64,000 nucleotides of DNA from Candidatus Microthrix subdominans (GTDB lineage: Bacteria > Actinomycetota > Acidimicrobiia > Acidimicrobiales > Microtrichaceae): positions 496,001-560,000 of the forward strand of contig JADJZA010000007.1 of the NCBI GenBank assembly GCA_016719385.1, given 5' to 3'. The position numbers and the translations under genes were made by a program. This document shows, piece by piece, positions 1-9,590 of this stretch. The notes below the pieces were generated by a model. That model was not told the origin of the DNA. It ran no database searches and saw only the letters and a program-made list of their open reading frames with translations. Positions within the stretch are counted from its first letter, which is position 1; every line of letters begins with the position of its first letter.

Positions 1-69
1 CGTCCCGTTGGTGGCGTCGGCCGACTCCGGGCGGACCAGGTGATCGAACGGGGTGGTGGCCACGGTCAC
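1..69 (-). CDS. Start of the next SUF-cluster gene (partial, cut by window edge)
   Basis: Reading leftward, a GTG codon at 69 overlaps the sufC stop in a GTGA arrangement and opens a frame of 23 codons that runs off the window without a stop. The translation begins VTVATTPFDHLVRPES. Translational coupling to sufC makes it likely to be a SUF gene, most plausibly sufD or sufS, but too little is visible to decide. The overlap itself is seen directly; the identity is inference from cluster order in other actinobacteria. Confidence 0.4.
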   Translation of the reverse strand, partial: MTVATTPFDHLVRPESADATNGT

Positions 70-814
70 GAGGTCGGGGCGGCGAGGCTGGAGGCGTAGC
101 CCTCGGCCTCGAGTTGGGTGGCGAGCTCGGGTCCGCCGGAGCGGACGATCTTGCCGCCGTTGAGCACGTGGACGTGGTCGGGGCGAACCATCTCGAGCAG
201 GCGGGGATGGTGGGTGATGATGATCATCGAACGGTCGGGCGAACGCAGCGCCTCCACCGCGGTGGCCACCACCCGCATGGCGTCGATGTCCAGCCCGGAG
301 TCGATCTCGTCGAGGATGGCCAGGCGGGGCTCGAGCAGGCTGAGCTGCAGCACCTCGTTGCGCTTCTTCTCGCCGCCGGAGAACCCGGTGTTGACCGATC
401 GGCTAAGGAACGCCGGGTCCATGTCGAGGAGCGCCATCGCGTCCTTGGCCTTCTTCAGGAAGTCGGTGGCGGCGATCTCGGGCAGGCCCTGGGCCGTGCG
501 GCGGGCGTTGACCGCGGTGCGCAGGAAGTACATGTTGCCCACGCCGGGGATCTCGGTGGGGTGCTGAAACGCCAGGAACAACCCGGCGTTGGCGCGATCC
601 TCGGGCTCCATCGCCAGCAGGTCCTCGCCGTCGAAGTCGACGGTTCCGCCCAGCGTGTAGCCATCTCGTCCGGTGAGCACGTTGGACAGCGTCGACTTGC
701 CCGCCCCGTTGGGGCCCATGATGACGTGCACCTCGCCGGCGCCGACCTCCAGGTCGAAGCCGTTGAGGACGGTTTTGCCGTCGATGGTGGCCGTGAGATT
801 GTTGATGGAGAGCA

Positions 815-815
<1 letters not shown>
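66..815 (-). CDS. sufC: SufC, Fe-S cluster assembly ATPase
   Basis: 249 residues, the normal length for SufC. The Walker A motif GPNGAGKST lies near residue 36, the signature FSGGEKKRNE near residue 145, and Walker B with the SufC-typical LAILDEIDSGLDID near residue 168, followed by the H-loop histidine in IITHHPRLL. SufC powers the cytoplasmic SufBCD scaffold that builds Fe-S clusters. Its ATG overlaps the sufB stop by one base (TGATG) and its own stop overlaps the next gene, so the three are translated as a coupled unit. Confidence 0.96.
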
Positions 816-2251
<1,436 letters not shown>

Positions 2252-2275
2252 GGTGCTCCTGCGGTCGCGATCAGA

Positions 2276-2305
2276 CAATAAACCTAGCGCGGAGGGTGTT
2301 TATTG
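2276..2305 (-). promoter_or_regulatory. Candidate operator/promoter of the suf operon
   Basis: A perfect 8-bp inverted repeat, CAATAAAC at 2276-2283 and GTTTATTG at 2298-2305, lies 25-54 bases upstream of the sufB ATG in an otherwise GC-rich sequence. Reading with sufB, a TTGTCA box overlaps the distal arm and a TAGGTT box follows after about 17 bases next to the proximal arm, so the dyad would overlap a plausible promoter. suf operons are commonly controlled by Fe-S-sensing repressors (SufR, IscR/RirA type). Which regulator acts here is not known. Confidence 0.45.
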
Positions 2306-2432
2306 ACAAGACGCCGGAACTCGGCACGAATTGCCGGGCCGACCGACGCCCGGGTGCCCCAAGTTACGCGATCGACCCTCGGTTCCCCCATCGGGAGGGC
2401 AGGTGGTTCGGCGTTTCGTCGTTCGGCGCGGT

Positions 2433-3407
2433 TCAGCGCCGTTGGTCGGCGAACCACTTGAGGGTGTCGGCGACGGTCTCGTGGATTGGCCGCACCCGGT
2501 AGCCGAGCTCGGTGGCGGCCTTGAAGTGGCTGACGCTGGGGGCAAAGCGGAGGGCGTGCAACGAGTCGGGGGTGAACAGCGGGATCCTCGTCCGCGGGGT
2601 CAGCTTCATCACCAGCGGTCCGAGCGGGGTGAGCAACGACAACGGCACGTCGAACCTCGGGGCCCGGGTTCCGGAGATCTCCGCGACGAGCTGTCCGAGC
2701 TCCTTGAGCGTGATCCGGGTGCCCGACAGGAGATAGTTCTCGCCACGGCGCCCGTGTTCCCATGCGGCGATCAGGCCGTTGACCACCTCGCGGACGTCGA
2801 CGAAGTCGAAGCCGCCGGCGACGTTGACCGGGATCTTCCGGTCGCGCAGCTCCAGGATGGTTTCGCCCATTCGGGACGGGGCATAATCGTGTGGACCGAT
2901 CACCCCGGTTGGGTTGACGATGACCACGTCGAGGTCGTCGCCCGCCGCCTTGAGCAGCGCCTGCTCGCCGGCGTACTTCGACCGGTCGTACGCCGGGGCA
3001 TGTTCGTCGATCGTGCGCGGGCCGGTCTCGTCCAGCGACGGCCCGCACTTCTCCAGATCGAAGGCGTGCACCGAGGAGCAGTGCACCACGCGCTCGACCC
3101 CAGCGTCCCGGGCGGCGTTGGCCACGTTGGCGGGTCCCTCGACGTTGACCTTCCGCACCTCGCCGGTCGGGTCGCCGACGATCGAGATCATCGCAGCCAG
3201 ATGAAAGACGACGTCGGCGCCGTCGAACGCCGCAGCGAGGGAGGAGCGGTCGCGGACGTTCACCTCGACGAAGTCGACGTCCAGGCCGTCGAGGGCTGGG
3301 CTGCGCCGAAGGTCGGCCGCGCACACCTCGATCCCTCGGTCGAGCAGGCTGCGGAGGAGGTTGGCTCCGACGAGCCCGGAGGCTCCGGTGACGGTGGCAC
3401 GGGTCAT
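2433..3407 (-). CDS. NAD(P)-dependent epimerase/dehydratase (extended SDR)
   Basis: 324 residues. The N-terminal Rossmann motif TGASGLVG is at residues 7-14, the HLAAMISIVGDP segment follows the cofactor fold, and the catalytic YxxxK appears as YDRSKYAGE. The family acts on nucleotide sugars, dihydroflavonols or 3-beta-hydroxysteroids; the FDFVDVREVVNG segment is typical of the dihydroflavonol-reductase-like branch. Substrate unknown. The ATG at 3407 is preceded by GAGGA; an in-frame codon 27 bases upstream is less likely. It is upstream of sufB in the same orientation but separated by a promoter-like gap, so a shared job is not implied. Confidence 0.85.
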   Translation of the reverse strand: MTRATVTGASGLVGANLLRSLLDRGIEVCAADLRRSPALDGLDVDFVEVNVRDRSSLAAAFDGADVVFHLAAMISIVGDPTGEVRKVNVEGPANVANAARDAGVERVVHCSSVHAFDLEKCGPSLDETGPRTIDEHAPAYDRSKYAGEQALLKAAGDDLDVVIVNPTGVIGPHDYAPSRMGETILELRDRKIPVNVAGGFDFVDVREVVNGLIAAWEHGRRGENYLLSGTRITLKELGQLVAEISGTRAPRFDVPLSLLTPLGPLVMKLTPRTRIPLFTPDSLHALRFAPSVSHFKAATELGYRVRPIHETVADTLKWFADQRR

Positions 3408-3613
3408 GGCGGTCCTCGCGGGGTATTGGGGCACATTGGCGTCCCGGCCGCACCGAGCACGCCATCGATGCAGCCGATCCTACCCGCCGATGCCGCCAAC
3501 GGTTCCGGTCGCCGACGATCGGGATTGCCCTGGCGATGTGCGGTGAGGTTCGGGTGCGCTCACCATTCCAAACTGGTTGGGAATCGACCGGATGACTCGG
3601 CTCGACCCGGACC

Positions 3614-4081
3614 TCACCAAGTGGTTGCGTCGTGTCCGGTGGCGGGTAGCCGGCTGTTGAGCTGGGCGCACAATTCCGTAGCGGCGGGGAAGCCGCACTC
3701 CCGTCGCCAGAGCTCGACCAGCGCATTTCGAAACGGGGCGTCGTGCCCGGAACCGGACGCGACGTGGCCGAGCTCGTGGCACACCGCCGTTGCCGTCCAG
3801 TGCTCTCCGTCGACAAACCACAGGATTCCGGCTCCGTCGCGCCTGCAGGCGGCTGAGAAGGTGGCGGTTCGGGACCGGCGTTCCACGTGAACCTCGATGG
3901 GTGCTCCGGGAAAAGTGTCCGCCCACCAGTCCGAGCACACGATTGCTTCGACGTGGGTGCGGAGCTCGGCGAACGTGCGGTAGCGCCGTGGCGGGAACGC
4001 CGCTGAGGCAGCATCCTCGGCCGCGTAGACGGCGCCAGCCCGGGCATCGCCGCCGGCCGTCTCAGCGCTGCGGGTGCTCAC
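3614..4081 (-). CDS. HExxH-motif putative metallohydrolase
   Basis: 155 residues. The zinc-binding signature is clear: CHELGHVASGSGHDAPF near residue 102, giving HExxH and a third histidine six residues later. It resembles a small actinobacterial family of putative metallohydrolases usually encoded next to a DUF2786 protein, as here. The start overlaps the end of that gene in ATGA (4078-4081), so the two are translationally coupled. No signal peptide is apparent, so it is probably cytoplasmic. The substrate is unknown. Confidence 0.75.
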   Translation of the reverse strand: MSTRSAETAGGDARAGAVYAAEDAASAAFPPRRYRTFAELRTHVEAIVCSDWWADTFPGAPIEVHVERRSRTATFSAACRRDGAGILWFVDGEHWTATAVCHELGHVASGSGHDAPFRNALVELWRRECGFPAATELCAQLNSRLPATGHDATTW

Positions 4082-4818
4082 CGGCGCAGCGCCCTGGGAC
4101 TGGGCTTCAGATGTCCGCCCAGCTCGGCTCGATCGCCGGCACGCTTGCCCGCCCGGGCACCGGAGGACGAGCTGCCGCTGCTGACGTAGCTGCTGCGCAG
4201 CCGCGGGAACTGGCGTCGGGTCTCCTCGTCCACCCGCTTGGAGCGGTCGATCAGCACGAGGGCCGCCGAGGGCTGCGACGCTCCGGCAACGCGATCGTGT
4301 TCGACGCCGGCAGTGTGACGCGCCGACTGAAGCCGCTCGTCAACCCGGTTGGAAAACGCCACGATGAAGCTGCGACGCCACTGAGCGGTCGCCGTCGGAG
4401 TTGGCTGCCGGGACTCGTCGGCCAGCATGGCGCGGGTCATCTGCACGAGCAGCGAGGAGAACAACAGCTCGGTCACCTCGACGTCGTGGCCGAAGCCGAT
4501 CAGCGCCACCCGATGGCCATTCGATGAGGTGCTCAGTCGGATCACGCGACATCCGTTTGCCTGGGCGACGACACCGAGCAGCACGGTCTTTCGGTTGGCA
4601 TAGGGCGCCGTGACGTCGACGGTTCTCGTGATCGGGGCCGAGCGCTCCTGCTCGGGCGTGTCGGCCCACACCATCGCCTCGTCCAGCTCCCACTTTGAGA
4701 CCAGCGCCGCCGCCTTTGACAGGTAGGTGGTCGCCTCGTCGGGAAAGTTGGTCTCCTCGGCCTTGGCGAGCAGGGCGCGGACCTTGCGCAGACGGTCCGA
4801 GGCGAGTGGGTCGCTCAC
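4078..4818 (-). CDS. DUF2786 domain protein, partner of the HExxH protein
   Basis: 246 residues starting at a GTG that overlaps the stop of the upstream HAD remnant. The first 45 residues (RLRKVRALLAKAEETNFPDEA, here broken by annotation limits) carry the helical DUF2786 domain common in actinobacteria and phages. The middle is a compact alpha/beta region ending in a MTRAMLADE helix, and the C-terminus is a basic, Ser/Gly-rich low-complexity tail. Function unknown; conserved adjacency to the HExxH gene suggests a joint role. Confidence 0.75.
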   Translation of the reverse strand: MSDPLASDRLRKVRALLAKAEETNFPDEATTYLSKAAALVSKWELDEAMVWADTPEQERSAPITRTVDVTAPYANRKTVLLGVVAQANGCRVIRLSTSSNGHRVALIGFGHDVEVTELLFSSLLVQMTRAMLADESRQPTPTATAQWRRSFIVAFSNRVDERLQSARHTAGVEHDRVAGASQPSAALVLIDRSKRVDEETRRQFPRLRSSYVSSGSSSSGARAGKRAGDRAELGGHLKPSPRALRR

Positions 4819-5002
4819 GACGTCGCCCCAACCAGCTCGATGAGTTCGTTCAGGTGTGGGGGGGGCTGGGGGGGGGGGGTCGGGGGGGGGCGAGTCCCGG
4901 CAGAGGGTGGGTCGGTTTGGGCCGTGGTGCGAAGGCCGGGCTGGCGCCGTCGGTATCGAACAGTGTGTGGTCGAAGTCGAACAGCACGGTCGAGTAGGTC
5001 AT
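4815..5002 (-). pseudogene. HAD-superfamily hydrolase with its core missing
   Basis: Reading leftward from the ATG at 5002, the first 18 or so codons encode MTYSTVLFDFDHTLFDTD, a perfect HAD motif I with the nucleophile and acid aspartates. The frame then enters a C-run (G-run on the plus strand, about 4857-4890). The last 14 codons before the TGA at 4815-4817 (PHLNELIELVGATS) look like a normal HAD C-terminus, and that TGA overlaps the DUF2786 GTG start as in a coupled operon. Roughly 200 residues between the two ends are absent. The gene is either deleted or, more likely, mis-assembled here. Confidence 0.7.
4857..4890. other. Poly-G low-complexity tract, probable assembly or read artefact
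   Basis: Three runs of 7 to 11 G, broken by single C or TC, sit exactly where the core of the HAD hydrolase gene should be. Nothing comparable occurs elsewhere in the window. Poly-G calls are a known artefact of two-colour short-read chemistry and can bridge an assembly gap. Confidence 0.6.
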
Positions 5003-5239
5003 GTCCGCCTCGGGTTGATCGGGCATCGGGGGGACATCCGACGATAGGGCACCTGACGCTCGATCACAGTGGGCCACGCTCCCCGGGTTGCGTCCCTCGC
5101 CAGGGACGTCGTGTGAGGAGCGGCCCGCCCTCGCTCCTCGATGCTGCCGGGCGATCTGTCGACCACGCGGTGCAGCTACTCTCATCCCGTCCGGGGCGAC
5201 CACCCGGCGATTGATGACGCCACTGGGGGCCACCGAGCG

Positions 5240-6931
5240 ATGTCCACGCCAACCGACACGACGCCGACCGAACAGCCGCAGGGGGACGAGGAGCCGATCA
5301 ACGTCCCGGTCAGCGATGTGGGCTCGGACACACCGATCGAACTCGATCACGACACCGTCGCCCGGTTTCAGTTCCACGGACGCGACGTCGGTTGGCTGAT
5401 CGAGCGGCGGGCCGCCGAACGCAGCGACCACCCCTTTCTGGTCTGGCAGCCCAAGGCCGGGCCTGCCCGCACCTGGACCTACGCCGAGTTCGCCGCCGCC
5501 AGCGCCGAGGTCGCTCGTGGGCTGATCGCCCGCGGCGTCGGCGTGGGCGATGCGGTGCTCATCCACGCCGAGAACTGCCCCGAAGCGGTCATCGCCTGGT
5601 ATGCGGTCGCCCGCCTGGGCGGCATCGCGGTCACGACCAACACCCGCAGCGTCGCCGCCGAGCTGAGCTACTTCATCGAGCACTCGGGCGCTGTGGGCGC
5701 CATCACCCAGCCGAAGTTGGCGGCGGTGGTGGCCGAGGCCGGGCCTGATTTGGCCTGGACGGTGGTGACCGAGGACAACTCCGGCGAACCGGCAGGCTCC
5801 GACGAGGCGGCGCACGGTTTTGAGCCGTTCGAGGCGTTGATGGGTGACCCCGGAGCGCTGCCGGCGCTCGAAGCGGACCCGCTGCGCCCGGTGAGCATCA
5901 TGTTCACCTCCGGCACCACGTCCAAGCCCAAGGCGGTGGTGCACACGCACGGCAACGTGCTGTGGAGCGCCACGGTCAACCCACCCAACATCGACTTCGG
6001 GCCCGACGACACCTACATGTGCTACCTGCCGTTCTTCCACATCAACACCCAGGGATGGGCGATGTGGACGGTGCTCGGTGCCGGCGGCACCGTCGTGCTG
6101 CAGCCCAAGTTCTCGGCCAGCCGTTTCTGGGAGGTCATCGCCGCTCACGAGGTCACCCACCTGTCGCTGATCCCGTTCGTGTTCAAGGCGGTCGGTGCCG
6201 AGCCGATCCCCGAGCAGCACACGGTGCGAGTGGGGGTGTTCGGCCTGATTATGCCGTTCCTGGACGAGTGGTTGGGCATGCGGGTGATGGCCGCGTACGG
6301 CATGACCGAGCTGGTGACCCATTGCGTGCGCTCCGACCCCAACGAGGTCTACCCCGACATGGCGATGGGCAGGGTGGCGCCGGGCTATGAGCTGATGATC
6401 ATCAACCACGGCACAGGCCGCCCCGCCGAGGTGGGCGAGATGGGCGAGCTGTGGATCCGTGGGGTGCGGGGCATCTCGGTGTTCCAGGAGTACCTGAACA
6501 ACCCGGAGGCGAACGACAAGATGTTCACCGACGACGGTTGGTGCAGGACCGGCGACGTGGTGCGCCTCGAGGCGGACGGCAACATCTTCTATTGCGACCG
6601 GGACAAGGACGCGCTGAAGGTGGGCGGCGAGAACGTCTCGGCCCGCGAGGTGGAGGATGTCTGTCGTACGGTCCCCGGCATCGACGACATCGCCGTCGTG
6701 GCCAAGCGCCACGAGATGCTCGACATGGTGCCGGTCGTCTTTGTGATCCGCACGGAGACCGCCGAGCCCGAGGCGATCATGTCCGATGCGATCATCGCGG
6801 CGTGCCGCAGCGTCCTGGCCGACTTCAAGGTGCCCCGCGCGGTGTACTTCGTCGAGGAGTTTCCCCTCGCCGAACTGGGCAAGATTTCCAAGAAGGACCT
6901 GCGCGAGCTCGCCGACTCCTTCGAGGCATGA
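5240..6931 (+). CDS. Acyl-CoA synthetase (ANL superfamily, FadD-like)
   Basis: 563 residues. The AMP-binding P-loop MFTSGTTSKPKAVVHTHGN is near residue 220, the A5-type motif AAYGMTELV near 352, the hinge WCRTGDVV near 434 and the C-terminal catalytic lysine in ELGKISKKDLR. It should adenylate a carboxylic acid and load it onto CoA; the substrate class (fatty acid, bile acid/crotonobetaine-like, aromatic) cannot be read from sequence. The ATG at 5240 begins MSTPTDTTP and removes a non-conserved N-terminal extension. It is divergent from the HAD remnant and convergent with the hydrolase-SDR gene. Confidence 0.88.
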   Translation: MSTPTDTTPTEQPQGDEEPINVPVSDVGSDTPIELDHDTVARFQFHGRDVGWLIERRAAERSDHPFLVWQPKAGPARTWTYAEFAAASAEVARGLIARGVGVGDAVLIHAENCPEAVIAWYAVARLGGIAVTTNTRSVAAELSYFIEHSGAVGAITQPKLAAVVAEAGPDLAWTVVTEDNSGEPAGSDEAAHGFEPFEALMGDPGALPALEADPLRPVSIMFTSGTTSKPKAVVHTHGNVLWSATVNPPNIDFGPDDTYMCYLPFFHINTQGWAMWTVLGAGGTVVLQPKFSASRFWEVIAAHEVTHLSLIPFVFKAVGAEPIPEQHTVRVGVFGLIMPFLDEWLGMRVMAAYGMTELVTHCVRSDPNEVYPDMAMGRVAPGYELMIINHGTGRPAEVGEMGELWIRGVRGISVFQEYLNNPEANDKMFTDDGWCRTGDVVRLEADGNIFYCDRDKDALKVGGENVSAREVEDVCRTVPGIDDIAVVAKRHEMLDMVPVVFVIRTETAEPEAIMSDAIIAACRSVLADFKVPRAVYFVEEFPLAELGKISKKDLRELADSFEA

Positions 6932-6960
6932 CGATCGGCTGACCGGATGGGGCGGCCGAG

Positions 6961-8646
6961 TCAGTAGCCCGAGTACCGCTTGAGGGCCAGGCGATGAAGG
7001 CGGGCGGGCGCCCGGTTGATGATCGTTCGTTGCAGCCTGGACCCGGGGCTGTCGACGACCCAGTGGACACGCGAGCGGTCCTCGGTGGCCGAAACGATGG
7101 CGTTCGCCACGTCTTGAGCGCCCAGGTTGACGCCGACAGCATCGACGATGTCGCCGTCGGCCCCGTCGAGCATCCCCGTGCCGACGAAGCCTGGAGCGAT
7201 GTCGCACACGTGGATGCCGTGTTGCTCCCATTCGATGTTGATCGCTTCGGTGAACCCCTTCACCCAGAATTTGCTGGCGGAGTAGCTGGCCAGCTGGGGG
7301 ACGCCGTAGTCGGCGGAGGCCGAGCACATGTTGATGACCTGCGGGTCGGTTCCCCCCAACAGGTACGGGAAGGCCAGGTGGGTGCAGGTGAGCACGCCGT
7401 CGACGTTCACACCGGTGATCGTCCGGTGGCGGGAAAGGCTCAGCGATTCGAAGTCGCCCATCGAGAGCAGGCCGGCGTTGTTGAGCAGCGCGTCGAAGGA
7501 GCCTCCGTGAGCGTTGGCGAAGGCGGCCATGACCGCGCCGACGCGCTCGGCGTCGGCGACGTCCATGTGTTCGTAGCTGTGGCGGTCGCCCAGCTCGTCT
7601 CGAACGGCGGCGAGCGCGTCGTCGTTCACGTCGGTGAGGCACAGCACCCAGCCCCGGCCCGCCAGCAGCCGCGCGGCGGCCAGACCGATGCCGGCACCCG
7701 CCCCGGTGATCACCATCGTTCTTGGCGGCACGCTGGGCCCCTCGAGCACCGTCGACCGAAGAAACTCGATCTGCTCGCCGACGAACACCTCGAACGCCTC
7801 CCCGGTGTAGGGCTCGAAGTGGCCGACGTCATGAACTTTCAAGGTGACGTGGCGACCGGCGCCGGCCGCCTTGATCGCCGCTGCCGGCGGGGTGGTCTGA
7901 TCCCTGGTGCCAACCTGCATCAGCACCGGCACGGTCAGGTGCGCCAATGCCCGGCCTGGGGAGTAGCCGGCGAGCCTGAGGCCAAACCGAGCGGCGACCC
8001 GCTGATCGAAGTCGAACCCCTCCGGTACCAGGTCGAGGTACTCGTTGGCCTCGGGGGAGGACATGATGGCCAGCTCGCCGGGTCGTCCGGTGGCGGGCAC
8101 ATAGTGGGGGGATCGGCCGAGCGCCCCCCGGCCGGCGTCGTAGAGCGCGTGGAGGCCGAGGCGGGCGCTGGCGGCCAGACCGGTCGAACGAGCCGACGCG
8201 ATTGCGTCGGTGTGGGGTACCTGTGCGATAACGACGGCGGCATTGACACGTTGCGCCACGTGCAGCACGTGGCCACCGGACAGCGACGAGCCCCACAAAA
8301 CGATCCGGGTGCCATCGACCGAGGGGCGTGTCCGGACATAGGCGACAGCGGCCTCCCAGTCGGCGTGTTGGGCGTCGATGTCGAGCAGTTGGCGTGGCTC
8401 GCCGTCGCTCGACCCGAAGCCCCGATAGTCGAAGACGAAAACACTCATGCCGGCGGCGGCGAAGCGCTCGGCGTAGGCGTCCAGGCGCATCTCCTTCACC
8501 GCTGCCAGGCCGTGGGCCATCACGACGCACGGTCGCCGCCGGTCATCGCTGGACGCATCGGCGTCATCGCCGCCGTCGGCAGCCGGGTACCACCAACCGG
8601 AACACCTGGTTCCGTCCACCGCAAACGTCACATCGCTTCGCCCCAT
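6961..8646 (-). CDS. Alpha/beta-hydrolase fused to short-chain dehydrogenase
   Basis: 561 residues, two domains in one frame. Residues 1 to about 300 form a serine alpha/beta hydrolase: HG oxyanion segment in VVMAHGLAA, nucleophile in WGSSLSGGH, and a late DVGHF histidine. Residues about 310-561 form a classical SDR: ITGAGAGIG for NAD(P), NNAG, a catalytic serine in MCSASADYG and YSASKFW as YxxxK. ATG 8646 is chosen because CGGAGGGA lies about eight bases upstream; ATG 8652 would be too close. The architecture recalls mycobacterial EphD (hydrolase plus SDR), but here the nucleophile is serine as in FrsA/lysophospholipase-type hydrolases. Divergent from a TetR gene that may control it. Confidence 0.85.
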   Translation of the reverse strand: MGRSDVTFAVDGTRCSGWWYPAADGGDDADASSDDRRRPCVVMAHGLAAVKEMRLDAYAERFAAAGMSVFVFDYRGFGSSDGEPRQLLDIDAQHADWEAAVAYVRTRPSVDGTRIVLWGSSLSGGHVLHVAQRVNAAVVIAQVPHTDAIASARSTGLAASARLGLHALYDAGRGALGRSPHYVPATGRPGELAIMSSPEANEYLDLVPEGFDFDQRVAARFGLRLAGYSPGRALAHLTVPVLMQVGTRDQTTPPAAAIKAAGAGRHVTLKVHDVGHFEPYTGEAFEVFVGEQIEFLRSTVLEGPSVPPRTMVITGAGAGIGLAAARLLAGRGWVLCLTDVNDDALAAVRDELGDRHSYEHMDVADAERVGAVMAAFANAHGGSFDALLNNAGLLSMGDFESLSLSRHRTITGVNVDGVLTCTHLAFPYLLGGTDPQVINMCSASADYGVPQLASYSASKFWVKGFTEAINIEWEQHGIHVCDIAPGFVGTGMLDGADGDIVDAVGVNLGAQDVANAIVSATEDRSRVHWVVDSPGSRLQRTIINRAPARLHRLALKRYSGY

Positions 8647-8849
8647 GAGCATTCCCTCCGGAATGGACCGACGAGGCGGTCCTCGTGTCCCTCGCCTGCA
8701 CCTCGATCGGCTGGTCGATCAGACGGCGAGCGCCTACCGTAGTCCGATAGACATTCAGAACCGACGACGTGCCAGGGGGGCCGCATGCGGGTTTGGATCG
8801 ATTGGTGGCGCTGCCATGGTCGGCAATTGGGCGTGAAAGCGGTGGCGTC

Positions 8850-9494
8850 GTGAACGCCGACGCCGTGCCCTCTGCCGACTGGGAGAGCGCCGGCACCCGG
8901 GCCGCCCGGCACCCGGAGGACGGTCGGGCCGGTCGCACCAAGACCGCACTGCGGGAGGCGATGGTCGCCTTGGTGCTCGAGCAGGGGTACGACGCGGTCT
9001 CGGTCGAGGCGGTCGTCGAACGGGCCGCCGTCACCCGGGCGGCCTTCGCCGCCCACTTCGGCACCAAGGAGCGCCTGTTGAACGCGGTCGTCGACGAGTT
9101 TGCGGAAACGGTTGCCATCGCGTTCGAGGACGCTGACGTCGAGATCGAAGGAGGTCGCCTCAGCGTTCTTTTGGAACAGGCCCGTCGGTCCCATGATGTG
9201 TTGGCAATCATCGTCAGGGGAGAGGGTGACGGCGAGCCGTTGAGACGGTTTGCGCGCCGTATCGCCGAGGTGCTGGCCGAGGACTTCGACGACGAAATGC
9301 TCGAGGCGGGCACGACCCCCCGGGCCGATCGTCACCTCGCGATCTCGATGTGGGCCGCCGGCTTGACCGCAGCGGTCGGGTGGTTCATCGATGCCGGAGA
9401 GGGCGCCGATCCAGCGAAGGTCGCCGGCGAGGTGAACGCGATCGCCGAGCACGGCTGGGCCTGGGCGGCGGGGCGTGGAACGGTGTCGACCTAG
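8850..9494 (+). CDS. TetR-family transcriptional regulator
   Basis: About 214 residues from GTG 8850. The N-terminal helix-turn-helix is typical: GRTKTALREAMVALVLEQGY, then SVEAVVERAAVTRAAFAAHF and GTKERLL. The C-terminal ligand-binding half is helical and not assignable to a ligand. The exact start is uncertain; the frame is open upstream to 8769. It is divergent from the hydrolase-SDR fusion and lies 96 bp upstream of the fatty-acyl-AMP ligase in the same orientation, so it could regulate either. A partial palindrome around CTACCGTAGTCCGATAGAC (8734-8752) in the divergent gap is a possible operator. Confidence 0.82.
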   Translation: MNADAVPSADWESAGTRAARHPEDGRAGRTKTALREAMVALVLEQGYDAVSVEAVVERAAVTRAAFAAHFGTKERLLNAVVDEFAETVAIAFEDADVEIEGGRLSVLLEQARRSHDVLAIIVRGEGDGEPLRRFARRIAEVLAEDFDDEMLEAGTTPRADRHLAISMWAAGLTAAVGWFIDAGEGADPAKVAGEVNAIAEHGWAWAAGRGTVST

Positions 9495-9590
9495 CAACGG
9501 GCGCGCAGTCGGCGATGTTCGTTAACGTGTCGCCTGGAGCAAGTCTGCTGGGCATCAGGCGGAACAGATTTGCTGGAGGATGCACAAAGC

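Noticed and set aside
5059..5075. Possible third copy of the CACAGTGATC hairpin repeat
   Set aside because: Only GATCACAGTGGG is shared in part, with no second arm; probably chance.
5091..5108. Hairpin CGTCCCT-CGCC-AGGGACG as terminator or riboswitch
   Set aside because: Seven-bp stem without a U tract, in a divergent promoter gap; too weak to call.
4850..7642. 930-codon minus-strand frame ending at the HAD remnant
   Set aside because: It is a shadow of the acyl-CoA synthetase; only the last part, from 5002, matches a protein family.
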